DNA of 51,066 nt from Gemmatimonadota bacterium (GTDB taxonomy: Bacteria; Gemmatimonadota; Gemmatimonadetes; Longimicrobiales; Gaopeijiaceae), in assembly GCA_009841165.1 (NCBI GenBank), contig VXMI01000088.1, positions 1 to 51,066 of the forward strand, given 5' to 3'. Below the pieces are notes generated by a model. That model was not told the DNA's origin. It ran no database searches and worked only from the letters and a program-made list of their open reading frames with translations. The position numbers and the translations under genes were made by a program. Shown in pieces: positions 1 to 9,065 of the stretch. Position 1 is the stretch's first letter. Each line of letters begins with the position of its first letter.

Positions 1-29
1 GGCCCGCGAGCCTTACCCCCCCTCCCCCC

Positions 30-1991
30 TTAACCCTTCGGATTCACCAAAAGCGTGATGTGCGTGGGGTGCGCTCCAGACCGATACACCCTCTTCGTCG
101 CCTTCGCGAAATCCGCCTCCACCGCCTCGAAGATGTTCGGCACCCACGTCTGCGGATTGCGGTCGATCACCGGGAACCACGTACTCTGGACCTGCACCAT
201 GATCCTGTGTCCCGCCTGGAAGCGGTGGTCGCGGTCCCGCAGGCTGATCGTGTAGGGCGTGATCTCGTTCGGGACGACGGGCTCGGGCACGCGGAAGCTG
301 TTGCGGAAGCGAGCGCGGAAGACCTCGCCGGCAACCATGTACTGGTAGCCCCGTAGCGCGGGATTGGGGTGATCGTCGGGGTAGACGTCGATCAGCTTCA
401 CGATCCAGTCGGCCCCGCCGCCGCTGGTCGAGGCGTACAGGTGGGCCACGATGTCGCCGGTGATCGCGAATCCCTCCTCGAGCGCCTCCGACTCCCAGGT
501 CAGCACGTCCGGCCGACCGTCGACAAAGCGCTGGTCCTCGGCCTGCCAGTAGTGCCAGCGATCATAGTGGATCGGCCGGTACTGGAAGGGGACCGGGTTG
601 TCGGGGTCGGAGACGTACTCGTCGTAGGCCGTGTCGTCGCCCTCCGAAGCCGGCGGGGGGTCGAACGAGACGCCGCCGTCGGCGCGCAGGTACACGTTCC
701 TCGGCACCATGCCCACGGCGGGCCAGCTATCGTACTGCTTCCACTCGTTGGAGCCGGTCTGGAAGGTGATCGCCTCGGCGGCGGGCAGCGAGCCCTTGTC
801 CTTCAGCCAGTAGGCGAACCAGGGGGCGTGGATCTCGTCGCGGAAATAGCGGGCGGTCTCGCTCTCCAGGTCGAAGTCGAGCACCTTCCGGCCGACCTCC
901 TCGAAGGTCCAGCCGCCGTGCCGCCAGGGGCCGAGCACGAGGAAGTTCTCGTTGTCGTCGTCGTCCTCCTCGAGCTGCTTGTAGACCTCGATGGGGCCGT
1001 AGAAGTCCTCGGCGTCCCACCAGCCGGTGACATGGAGCGCAGGGACGGTCATGCCCTGCAGATACGGAAAGACGCCGCACATCTCGGTTTCCCAGTACTC
1101 GTCCAGGTTGGGATGCGCCACGTAGTCGTTCCACATGCGCGAATTGCCTTCGAGCATCTCGGTGACCCGGGACAGCGGGCCCATCTCCAGGTAGCGCGTG
1201 TACTTGTCCCACGCGCCCTCGGGGGGCCATAGCTCCGGAGGCATCTCGAACCGCACAGCCGCCTCGTACGCGTAGCTGAACCGGAAGGCGCCGTTATGGT
1301 GGAAGTCGTCGCCGATGAACATGTCGGCGCAGCTCGCCTGCGGTGAGACCGCGGCCAGCGCGGGGTGGGGGTCGACCATCGCGCGCGTGGCCAGGAAGCC
1401 CCCGTACGAGATGCCCCACGTGCCGACGCGGCCGTTGTTGCCGGGCACGTTGTTCACCAGCCACTCGATCGTGTCGTAGAAGTCGGTGGACTCGTCGGTG
1501 CCGTCGACGTCGTCCGGCTTGCGGTTGGGGCGCAGCGTGACGAATTCGCCCTCGGACTCGTAGCGCCCGCGCAGGTCCTGCAGCACGAAGATGTACCCAT
1601 CGTCGAAGAACTCCTCGTACCAGTCCAGCCGGATCGAGTACTCCTGCTCCTGCGGGTTGGCGTAGTAGGGCGTGCGCTCCAGCATGATCGGAAGCGGCTC
1701 GGTCCGGCCCCGCGGGATGTAGATCTCGGTGTGCAGCCGCACCCCGTCGCGCATGGGCACCATGACGTCCCACTTGGGCTCGAAGATGGCCGCGAGGTCG
1801 AGGTCGGCGCGGTCCTCGTAGCCGTACCGCGTCATGACCTCTTCCTGCGCGCCGGCGGGCGCGGGCGCGAGTAGCACGGCGGGGGCCAGGAGAACGGTGG
1901 TGGCTATGGGAGCGACCGCAGCACCGACCAGGTGTGAGCATATGAGCATATGAGTACAAATGTGTCCCGGATTGCATCCTGACCGTCGCAT
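30..1991 (-). CDS. CocE/NonD-type S15 hydrolase (X-Pro dipeptidyl-peptidase family), exported
   Basis: A 653-residue alpha/beta hydrolase of the S15 X-Pro dipeptidyl-peptidase/CocE group, which cleaves ester or Xaa-Pro amide bonds. Visible triad: Ser195 in GISYGG, Asp326 in VTGWWDAED and His358 in GPWRHGGW; the C-terminal third fits the family's jelly-roll domain. The start is supported by AAGGAGG six bases before the ATG. The N-terminus is a hydrophobic export signal ending near APAGAQ, preceded by an atypical 14-residue segment (MRRSGCNPGHICTH). A tandem 8-mer TGAGCATA (2.5 copies, 1935-1954) lies inside this leader. The gene is divergent from the next one, with about 100 bases between them. 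Substrate unknown: peptidase and esterase activities cannot be separated from sequence. Confidence 0.88.
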   Translation of the reverse strand: MRRSGCNPGHICTHMLICSHLVGAAVAPIATTVLLAPAVLLAPAPAGAQEEVMTRYGYEDRADLDLAAIFEPKWDVMVPMRDGVRLHTEIYIPRGRTEPLPIMLERTPYYANPQEQEYSIRLDWYEEFFDDGYIFVLQDLRGRYESEGEFVTLRPNRKPDDVDGTDESTDFYDTIEWLVNNVPGNNGRVGTWGISYGGFLATRAMVDPHPALAAVSPQASCADMFIGDDFHHNGAFRFSYAYEAAVRFEMPPELWPPEGAWDKYTRYLEMGPLSRVTEMLEGNSRMWNDYVAHPNLDEYWETEMCGVFPYLQGMTVPALHVTGWWDAEDFYGPIEVYKQLEEDDDDNENFLVLGPWRHGGWTFEEVGRKVLDFDLESETARYFRDEIHAPWFAYWLKDKGSLPAAEAITFQTGSNEWKQYDSWPAVGMVPRNVYLRADGGVSFDPPPASEGDDTAYDEYVSDPDNPVPFQYRPIHYDRWHYWQAEDQRFVDGRPDVLTWESEALEEGFAITGDIVAHLYASTSGGGADWIVKLIDVYPDDHPNPALRGYQYMVAGEVFRARFRNSFRVPEPVVPNEITPYTISLRDRDHRFQAGHRIMVQVQSTWFPVIDRNPQTWVPNIFEAVEADFAKATKRVYRSGAHPTHITLLVNPKG

Positions 1992-2097
1992 TTACAGCCT
2001 CCTTCGAGGAACGGAGCGTGACAGGCATTGTTACCGCGCGTAGCCTTGGGGGAGCAACCTGTTCCACTCAGCGCTGATGATCGAAACGGAGCCAATG

Positions 2098-3522
2098 ATG
2101 TCACGCACACTGCGAACCGCGGCAATCCCGCTCGCGATATCCTCTCTGGGCATGGCCACCGGAGCCTGCCAGCCCGACACCCCCGGCGAACCCGCCTACC
2201 GGCAAGCCGCCGCGACAGAGGAGGAATTCCGCCTCCGATCCGACGTCGAGGCCGCCCTCCCCGCCCGCGCCGACGCCTTCGCCGCCGACCCCACCGACGA
2301 AGACGCGCGACACGCCTACGCCGACATCCTCTTCAAGCTCGGCAACATGTGGCAGGCCGACGAGGTCATCGCACCCCTCGCCGATCCCTCCTCGTCCAAC
2401 GTCGACGACCTGCAGCTCGCCGCCCGCCTGGCTTACCTTCTCGGCGACTACACCCGCGCCGAGACCCTCTACGACCGGCTGATGGACCTCACCGAAGCCG
2501 GCTCCGAAGCCCACGCCGACGCGACGAGGGGCCTCACCCTCACCTGGTACCAGACCAACCAGTTCGCCAGGGCAAGTGAACTCCCCGCGCCGGAAGACAG
2601 TGAGGGCGCGTCCAGCCTCCTCACCTACATGCAGGCCTTCGAGGGAGAACCCTACGGCGTCGAGTGGGCCACCGACGAGCGCATCTCCCACCTCCCGATG
2701 ACCAACGACATCACCCAGCCCGGCGCCCTTCCCATCGTCGACCTGGAAGTCAATGGCCAGACCGTCTCGCTCATCCTCGACACCGGCGGCGACCGCCTCT
2801 ACCTCGACAAGGGCATCTACGAGAGCCTCGGCCTCACCACCCTCACCCACCGCGAGGCCCGCTACGCCTACACGGGCGGCGCAACGGTCGAAGAGCCCCT
2901 CGGGGTCGCCGAAGCGGTCACCCTGGGCGACGTCACCCTCACCAACGTGCCCGTCGTCGGCGCCACCTGGAAGGAGATCGGCCAGACCAGCGACGGCGTC
3001 CTCACCACCCAGCTGCTCAAGCAGTTCCTGAGCACGATGGACTACGACAACCGCCGCATCACGCTCCGCGAACGCACTCCCGGAGCCCTCGCCGAGGTCA
3101 TGGCGACCTTCGGGGGCACCCCGCCCCTCGAAGCGCCCTTCTACATGACGACCACGCACCTCATGTTCGCAAAGGGCGACCTCAACGGCCACGAGATCAA
3201 CTACTTCATGGACTCCGGGCTCGCGATGAGCATGCCCATGATCGTGGTCGACGAAACGGTCGAACTCCTCGGCCTCGAAACCAACGACATCGAAGGCACC
3301 CCCTACTACTGGACCGCCATCGAGTCCCACGGCCTCAACGGACTCGTGAAGGGCGCCACGCAAGCCATGGGCAACGTCTTCGTCGAGCAGGACTTCTTCT
3401 GGCAGAGCGGCTTCATGGCCGACGCCCTCATGTCCCACCAGTACCTCTGGCCCCTCGGCTCCTGGACGATCGACTTCGACAACATGACCTACTACTTCCC
3501 GGCCCCTGAGTCCGAGGAATGA
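2098..3522 (+). CDS. Lipoprotein with two retropepsin-like aspartic protease motifs
   Basis: Predicted 474-residue exported protein. A signal peptide ends at a weak lipobox (Cys24), followed by about 180 mostly helical, TPR-like residues. Two retropepsin-like half-domains follow: SLILDTGG (Asp228) and YFMDSG (Asp372), each preceded by an NGQ/NGH turn typical of the clan AA Asp_protease_2 family. Having both D[T/S]G motifs in one chain would allow a bilobed, pepsin-like active site without dimerisation; this is inference. GGAG six bases upstream favours the second of two adjacent ATGs; an ATG at 2077 is an alternative with no visible SD. The stop overlaps the next start as ATGA, so the gene is probably co-translated with the M23 genes. 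Confidence 0.75.
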   Translation: MSRTLRTAAIPLAISSLGMATGACQPDTPGEPAYRQAAATEEEFRLRSDVEAALPARADAFAADPTDEDARHAYADILFKLGNMWQADEVIAPLADPSSSNVDDLQLAARLAYLLGDYTRAETLYDRLMDLTEAGSEAHADATRGLTLTWYQTNQFARASELPAPEDSEGASSLLTYMQAFEGEPYGVEWATDERISHLPMTNDITQPGALPIVDLEVNGQTVSLILDTGGDRLYLDKGIYESLGLTTLTHREARYAYTGGATVEEPLGVAEAVTLGDVTLTNVPVVGATWKEIGQTSDGVLTTQLLKQFLSTMDYDNRRITLRERTPGALAEVMATFGGTPPLEAPFYMTTTHLMFAKGDLNGHEINYFMDSGLAMSMPMIVVDETVELLGLETNDIEGTPYYWTAIESHGLNGLVKGATQAMGNVFVEQDFFWQSGFMADALMSHQYLWPLGSWTIDFDNMTYYFPAPESEE

Positions 3523-4781
3523 GAGTACGCCGCGGTTCCCCCGGGACGCCGTCCGCGCGCCTTCGCTTCGTGCCCGGCCGCACAGTCCCGCCTGCGGTAT
3601 GCGCAGCGTCCCGCGCGGCCACCGCGTCGCTCGGGGCCACCGCGTTGCTCGTAGCCACCGCGTCGCTCGCATTTCCCCCGGCCCCGGCCACAGCCCAGTC
3701 GCTCCGCCCATTCCCCCCGCCCTTCGAGATCCGCGTCCCCGTCCCGCCCGGCCCGCTCGTATCCGGAGACACCCGCTACTTCGTCTACGAGCTCCTGATC
3801 ACGAGCTTCCTCCCCGCCCCGGCGCAGGTGACCCGCGTCGAGGTCTTCGCGGAATCGCCGGCCGGACGGCGCCTGCTGGAGTATTCGGGCGAGGAGCTGG
3901 GCGCGAACATGCTGCCGCCGTTCGAGCAGAAGGACGATCCGGTCGCGCAGCGAACCATCGGGCCCCGGTCGCACGGGGTGGTGTACGTCATGCTGCCCCT
4001 GCCGGCATCGGCCGCTACTCCGCGGCAGTTCTTCCACCGCGTGTGGTTCGACCTTCCCGCGGGCGACTCCACCGAGGCGGACTACGTGGCCCTGGAGACG
4101 CCGGTCCACGAGGGCTCCGTGATCGAGATCGGGCCGCCGCTTCGGGGCGGACCGTGGGCGGTGTTCAACGGTCCCTCCAACGACTCCGGGCACCGCCGCA
4201 TGCCGCTCCAGCTCTTCGGACGCTCGGCGTTCGCGCAGCGGTACGCCATCGACTACATGCTGGTCGACGCCGAGGGTCGCGCCAGTCCGGTGGAGGGCGG
4301 CGACAACGACACCTATCCGGGCTACGGCGAAGAAGTGATCGCCGTCGCGGACGGGGTGATCTCCTCCGTGCTCGACGGCGTCCCGGAGAACCGTCCCGGA
4401 GAGACCTCGCGCCCCGCTGACTTCAACCTGTCCACCGCCATCGGCAACCACGTCATTCTGGACATCGGCGGGGGCCGCCACGCGCTGTACGCCCACCTTC
4501 TGCCCGGGAGCGTGCCGGTCCAGGTCGGCCAGCAGGTGCCGCGCGGCCAGGTACTCGGCCAGGTCGGCAACTCCGGCAACTCGGGTGGCCCGCACCTGCA
4601 CTTCCACATCACCGACGAGAACGTGCCGCTCGGTGCGGAAGGGTTGCCGTTCGTGCAGGACGCCTTCGACCTGCTGGGCTTCTGCCGCCAGGGTCCAGCC
4701 GGGCCATGCGAGATGCACGAGCCCGAGACGCGGCGAGGCGAGACCCCGATGCGGGATCAGCTGATCAGGTTTCCGCGGTAG
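3519..4781 (+). CDS. M23 (LytM-type) metallopeptidase, first tandem copy
   Basis: A 420-residue exported protein with a long, Ala-rich leader ending near PATAQ and a C-terminal M23 domain (about residues 230-370). M23 enzymes cleave peptidoglycan cross-bridges or act as catalytically dead activators. Visible signature: YAHL (His326) and PHLHF (His359, His361), plus Asp245 in RYAIDY. The usual first zinc ligand, His four residues before that Asp, is Arg241, so zinc binding may be altered. The N-terminal 200 residues resemble no domain I recognise and are shared with the next gene. The start overlaps the previous stop by four bases. The downstream paralog begins two bases after this stop. Confidence 0.8.
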   Translation: MRVRRGSPGTPSARLRFVPGRTVPPAVCAASRAATASLGATALLVATASLAFPPAPATAQSLRPFPPPFEIRVPVPPGPLVSGDTRYFVYELLITSFLPAPAQVTRVEVFAESPAGRRLLEYSGEELGANMLPPFEQKDDPVAQRTIGPRSHGVVYVMLPLPASAATPRQFFHRVWFDLPAGDSTEADYVALETPVHEGSVIEIGPPLRGGPWAVFNGPSNDSGHRRMPLQLFGRSAFAQRYAIDYMLVDAEGRASPVEGGDNDTYPGYGEEVIAVADGVISSVLDGVPENRPGETSRPADFNLSTAIGNHVILDIGGGRHALYAHLLPGSVPVQVGQQVPRGQVLGQVGNSGNSGGPHLHFHITDENVPLGAEGLPFVQDAFDLLGFCRQGPAGPCEMHEPETRRGETPMRDQLIRFPR

Positions 4782-4782
4782 G

Positions 4783-5979
4783 GTGAACGGCACGGGACCA
4801 GCCCCGGGATCCATCGGCGGCGCGCTCGCACTGGTAGTCGCGCTGGCGATCGCGGCGACCGCGTCCGCCCAGTCCCTGCGTCCCTTCCCGCCGCACGTCG
4901 GGATCCACGTGCCCGTGCCGCCCAGCCCGGTTGCCTCCGGCGGCAACCACTATCTGCTCTATGAACTCCTGCTCAAGAGCTACGTACCCGCGCCGGTACA
5001 GGTAACGCGGGTCGAGGTCTTCGCGGAATCGCCCGCTGGGCCGCGCCTCCTCGAGTACGCGGGCGAAGAGCTGGGCGAGAACATGGTCTTCCCGGTATTC
5101 ATCGAGGATGACCCCGTCAGGCAGCGGACCATCGGTGCCCGGTCCCACGGGGTAGTGTACGTATTGGTCTCCATCTCCAGGTCGGCCACGGTCCCGCGGC
5201 AACTGTTTCACCGCGTATGGTTCGATCTCCCCTACCAGGAAGAGTGGTTCGCGACTCCCTCGGCAGACTCCACCGTGGTCGACCATGTGGACCTGGCGAC
5301 GCCTGTCTACTCGTCGGCGATCGAAATCGGTCCACCGCTCAAGGGCGGACCCTGGGCCGCGTTCGCGGGCCTTTCCAACAATGGCGACCACCGCCGCATC
5401 CAGACACAGGTCTTGGGGCGTTCGGTATTCAGCCAGCGCTACGCCGTCGACTACCTGCTGGTCGACACCGAGGGGCGGGCCGTTCCTGTTGCCGGCGGCG
5501 GCAACGATACCTACCCGGGCTACGGCCAGGAGGTCATCGCGGTCGCCGACGGGATCGTCTCAACTGCCGTCGACGGAATCCCGGACAACACCCCGGGGGT
5601 GACTACACGTCCGGGGGTCTTCAACCTGACGACCGTACCCGGGAACCACGTCATGGTGGATCTCGGCGACGGTCGTTATGCGGCGTACGCACACCTCATT
5701 CCGGGAAGCGTGGAGGTCCGGGTCGGCCAGCGCGTGCGCCGCGGCGATGTCCTTGGCCGGGTCGGGAATTCCGGCAATTCGAGTGCTCCCCACCTCCACT
5801 TCCAGCTCGCCGACAACAATCTGCCGCTTGGCGGCGAGGGGTTGCCGTACGTGCACGACGCCTTCGAGCTGGTGGGCTTTTGTCCCGAAGGCCGACGCGG
5901 TCCGTGCGAGATGAGCGAGCCGGAGCTGCGGCGGCATGAAACACCGATGCAGAATCAGCTGATCAGGTTTCCAGAATAG
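4783..5979 (+). CDS. M23 (LytM-type) metallopeptidase, second tandem copy
   Basis: A 398-residue paralog of the preceding gene with near-collinear sequence: both mature proteins begin QSLRPFPP and both end in QLIRFP. It starts with GTG directly after the previous stop. A short signal peptide (residues 1-29, ending ATASAQ) replaces the longer leader of copy one. The M23 residues are His304 (YAHL), His337 and His339 (HLHF) and Asp223. Arg219 again occupies the usual His zinc-ligand position, so the substitution predates the duplication. A small insertion (YQEEWFATPS, residues 151-160) distinguishes it. The two copies probably arose by tandem duplication and may act on related wall or protein substrates. 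Confidence 0.82.
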   Translation: MNGTGPAPGSIGGALALVVALAIAATASAQSLRPFPPHVGIHVPVPPSPVASGGNHYLLYELLLKSYVPAPVQVTRVEVFAESPAGPRLLEYAGEELGENMVFPVFIEDDPVRQRTIGARSHGVVYVLVSISRSATVPRQLFHRVWFDLPYQEEWFATPSADSTVVDHVDLATPVYSSAIEIGPPLKGGPWAAFAGLSNNGDHRRIQTQVLGRSVFSQRYAVDYLLVDTEGRAVPVAGGGNDTYPGYGQEVIAVADGIVSTAVDGIPDNTPGVTTRPGVFNLTTVPGNHVMVDLGDGRYAAYAHLIPGSVEVRVGQRVRRGDVLGRVGNSGNSSAPHLHFQLADNNLPLGGEGLPYVHDAFELVGFCPEGRRGPCEMSEPELRRHETPMQNQLIRFPE

Positions 5980-5995
5980 GGAGGACGATTCTCTC

Positions 5996-8227
5996 ATGAA
6001 TCACAGACGCGAGCTCGCGCTCGGCGCGGTCCTGCTGGCGACGGCCGCGACAGGCGCACCCACGGTCACCGCCCAGGTCACCATCCACCGCGACCCGTGG
6101 GGCGTACCCCACATCATCGCCGACACCGAGGAGGCCGGGTTCTACGGTCTCGGATACGCCCAGGCCGAAGATCAACTTGAGTTTATCCTGAACATGTTTC
6201 TCGCCGGGCGTGGCGAGCTTGCGGCCGCATTCGGAGACGGGACGACTTCGGGTTTTGGCGGGCCGCCCACCGCGAACGCGGTCACCACGGATGTCCAGTC
6301 CCGCATGTGGCGGCACGTCGAAGAGGCGCAGGCGGGGTTTGAGCAGCTGAGTCCCGAGCTCCAGCAGAACTACATCCACTACGTCGCGGGCATGGAAGCC
6401 TGGATGGCCGAGCACCCGGACGACACCCCCGACTGGGCCCCCGACCTCGAACCCTGGGATCCGGTGGTGCTGTCGCGCTTCGTGCTCTGGCCCGGCTACC
6501 AGGCCGGACAGGGCCTGCAGGACTGCGCGCGCGGCGGCGTCCAGCTCGCGGCCGTTGACCGCCATGCCCTCGCCCGAGCGGACCGGAACGCGTCCAACGA
6601 GTGGATCCTGGCTCCCTGGCGCACCCGCGCCAACGCCATGATCGTGCTCAGCGACCCTCACGGCGGCATCGACGGCGCCTTCACCTATGAATCACGCATG
6701 CACGCGGGCGATCTCCACGCGGCGGCGTACTCGCTCGGACCCCTGCTGATCCTGACGCACACGCGCGACGTCGCCTGGGGCATGACCACCGGTGCCCCGG
6801 ATGTCGCCGACTGCTACGAGGTGGAAGTCGACCCCGCCGACTCGCTCCGCTACCGCTACGACGGCGAATGGCGCCGGATGGAGACGCACGACGTCACAAT
6901 CGAGGTGCGCGGCGGCGACCCGGTCACGCGCACCTTCGCCTACACCCGCCACAACGATGTCCTCTCGCCCGTGGTCGCGCGGCAGGACGGCAAGGCCTAC
7001 GTGGTCAGCACGTCCTACATGCACACCGCCGGCGACTTCGATCAGGAGGTCTACGAGATCAACCACGCGACGAGCATCGCCGAGGTGAAGCAGGCCATGC
7101 GCCGGCTGGGCATGTTCCCGCAAAACGTCATGTTCGGCGACCGCCACGGCGACTCGTGGTACGTGCGCGCGGGCCGCACGCCGATGCGACCCGACGGCCA
7201 CGACTGGAACCGGCCCGTGCCCGGCAACACCTCGGCGACGGCGTGGCTCGGGATCCACCCGCTGGAGGATCTTGTCCAGCTTGAGACCCCCGCCGCGGGC
7301 TACATGCAGAACAACAACATCGCGCCCGACGTGATGCTCGAGGACAGCCCGCTCACCGCCGACCGCTACCCGTCGTACATCTACAACGACACACCGGGTC
7401 GCCGGAACACGCGCGGCGTGCGGGCCGTCGATGTCCTTTCGGGCGCGTGGGACTTCACCTTCGACGATGCCGTCGAACTCGCCCTCGACGAGATGTGGGT
7501 GGGCACCGCCGCCTGGCAGGAAGCGCTACGGCGCGCCCTCAACGCCGACCTCGACCGCGCTCAGGCCGCCTCGCCGCACGTCCGCACCCTCGCGGCCCGC
7601 ATCCTCGGCTTCGACGGCCATTCCCGCCAGGAGTCCCGGGCCGCGCACGCCTACCTCGTCTGGCGCGAGCAGATCTTCGCCCTCCCCGACCTCGCCGCCG
7701 CCGCCCGCGCGGCCCTCACCGACCCGCTCTGGGAGAAGGACGGCGTCCCGGCGGCGCTGCTCCCGCGCCTCCTCGACGCCCTCGACGCCACCGCCGCGTT
7801 CATGCTCGACACGTACGGCTCGATCGACCGCACCCTCGGCGACGTCTTCCGCATCGGCCGGGGCGGCCGCACCTGGCCCCTCGGCGGCCTCTCGATCGTG
7901 CCGCCCGCCGGTGGCGGGGTGGGCTGCGCGCTCGACCTCTCCTGCATCTTCACGCTGCGCGCCATGAGCACGTTCAGCCCGCCCGACTCGCTGGGCCTGC
8001 GCCATGTCGAGATCGGCTCGCGGCTCCTGCGCCTGGTGCAGTTCACGGACCCCATCCGGTCGTACACGCTGCACAACTACGGCCAGAGCGAGAACCCCGA
8101 CTCGCCCTACTACGTCGACCAGGCCCGGCTCACCAGCGAGCGGCTCCTCAAGCCGACCTGGTTCGACACTGCAGAGTTGATGAGGCATGTGGTCTCGACC
8201 AAAGTGCTGGAGGTCGGCGTCCCCTGA
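5996..8227 (+). CDS. Penicillin acylase family amidohydrolase
   Basis: A 743-residue Ntn-hydrolase of the penicillin amidase/acyl-homoserine-lactone acylase family; members hydrolyse the amide of N-acylated substrates in the periplasm. A signal peptide ends near VTAQ, and the alpha-chain motif HRDPWGVPHI is present. The beta-chain start is at Ser200 in the context NASNEW, the expected autocatalytic nucleophile. GGGAGGA upstream of the ATG is a good ribosome binding site. Downstream of the M23 pair with a 16-base gap, probably in the same operon. Its last 48 codons (8084-8227) are repeated at 9066-9209, beyond the sigma-factor gene. Substrate (beta-lactam, AHL or acyl-peptide) cannot be assigned. 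Confidence 0.85.
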   Translation: MNHRRELALGAVLLATAATGAPTVTAQVTIHRDPWGVPHIIADTEEAGFYGLGYAQAEDQLEFILNMFLAGRGELAAAFGDGTTSGFGGPPTANAVTTDVQSRMWRHVEEAQAGFEQLSPELQQNYIHYVAGMEAWMAEHPDDTPDWAPDLEPWDPVVLSRFVLWPGYQAGQGLQDCARGGVQLAAVDRHALARADRNASNEWILAPWRTRANAMIVLSDPHGGIDGAFTYESRMHAGDLHAAAYSLGPLLILTHTRDVAWGMTTGAPDVADCYEVEVDPADSLRYRYDGEWRRMETHDVTIEVRGGDPVTRTFAYTRHNDVLSPVVARQDGKAYVVSTSYMHTAGDFDQEVYEINHATSIAEVKQAMRRLGMFPQNVMFGDRHGDSWYVRAGRTPMRPDGHDWNRPVPGNTSATAWLGIHPLEDLVQLETPAAGYMQNNNIAPDVMLEDSPLTADRYPSYIYNDTPGRRNTRGVRAVDVLSGAWDFTFDDAVELALDEMWVGTAAWQEALRRALNADLDRAQAASPHVRTLAARILGFDGHSRQESRAAHAYLVWREQIFALPDLAAAARAALTDPLWEKDGVPAALLPRLLDALDATAAFMLDTYGSIDRTLGDVFRIGRGGRTWPLGGLSIVPPAGGGVGCALDLSCIFTLRAMSTFSPPDSLGLRHVEIGSRLLRLVQFTDPIRSYTLHNYGQSENPDSPYYVDQARLTSERLLKPTWFDTAELMRHVVSTKVLEVGVP

Positions 8228-8314
8228 GGTGTCAGCCGCCCCATTCCGCCACAGCTCGGCGTTCTTGGAGTGCCTTGGCGGACACGTGCGTCGGGCGTGA
8301 GCACGCGCCGAAGG

Positions 8315-8908
8315 TCACCTGTGTCCGGGTTTCTTCACCATCATTTGCCGCAACTCGCGGATTGCTCTGAACCTGTAGCTGCGGACAGTCGCCTCGGCCA
8401 CGCCGAGGGCAGTGGCGATCTCGTCATCCGATATCCCTTTGACGAGCATGTATTGCAGGGTCAGCCGCTGTCTCTCGGGCAGCCGTTTCGCAGCCCGCAA
8501 TACCTCCTCGACGCGCCGGTCTGCAATCTGCGGTTCCGGGTCCTCTGTGCCGACCAACTGATTGCAATGATCGCGCAGCAGCTTTCCACGTCGGTTCCGC
8601 TTCCTGACCGCCTGTCGCCCCAGATTCCTGGTGACGCCCACCAACCACGCGCCTGAGGATTCGACCTCTTTCAATCGGTGAGGGTTCTTGCAAACGACCA
8701 CGAACGCCTCCTGAACGATGTCCTCTGCTGTCACAGTGCGGCCAGAGTACCTCCTCGCTACCTTGAGCATGACGTCACGCTGCTCCATCACCAGTCGTGT
8801 GAGCAGTTCCACGGTGAGTTCGTGACCCTCATCGTCGCGCGTCTGCGTCCTCGACTTGTTCGAATGAGCCGTCCTTCCGGGTACGGTGTCCGACCGTGTG
8901 TCAGCCAT
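8315..8908 (-). CDS. ECF-type RNA polymerase sigma factor
   Basis: A 197-residue sigma-70 family protein. Region 2 spans about residues 35-105 (TAEDIVQEAFVVV, then a basic RNLGRQAVRKRNRR stretch); region 4 spans about 140-190 (LPERQRLTLQY, GISDDEIATALGV, ATVRSYRFRAIRELR). Region 3 is absent, as in ECF sigmas. The reading frame is open to 9043, but the ATG at 8908 has GAGG eight bases upstream and gives the usual length. No anti-sigma gene is adjacent; the flanking genes belong to the acylase/amidohydrolase block on the other strand. The gene sits between the intact acylase and a remnant of a second copy, so it may be inserted or be what survived a deletion. Confidence 0.85.
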   Translation of the reverse strand: MADTRSDTVPGRTAHSNKSRTQTRDDEGHELTVELLTRLVMEQRDVMLKVARRYSGRTVTAEDIVQEAFVVVCKNPHRLKEVESSGAWLVGVTRNLGRQAVRKRNRRGKLLRDHCNQLVGTEDPEPQIADRRVEEVLRAAKRLPERQRLTLQYMLVKGISDDEIATALGVAEATVRSYRFRAIRELRQMMVKKPGHR

Positions 8909-9065
8909 CGGATTTGCCTCATCGTAGGGGTGGTGCTTCGGCTCGATGCTTAGTAGATGCTTTCTGCGACGATCAACCGGGGATACCCTCTCTTCCGCCT
9001 CCGTCGTACCCTTGCACATTGCCCGCGCTTGCTCCCCACGCATACCCTCTCATAAAGCGGGATCC

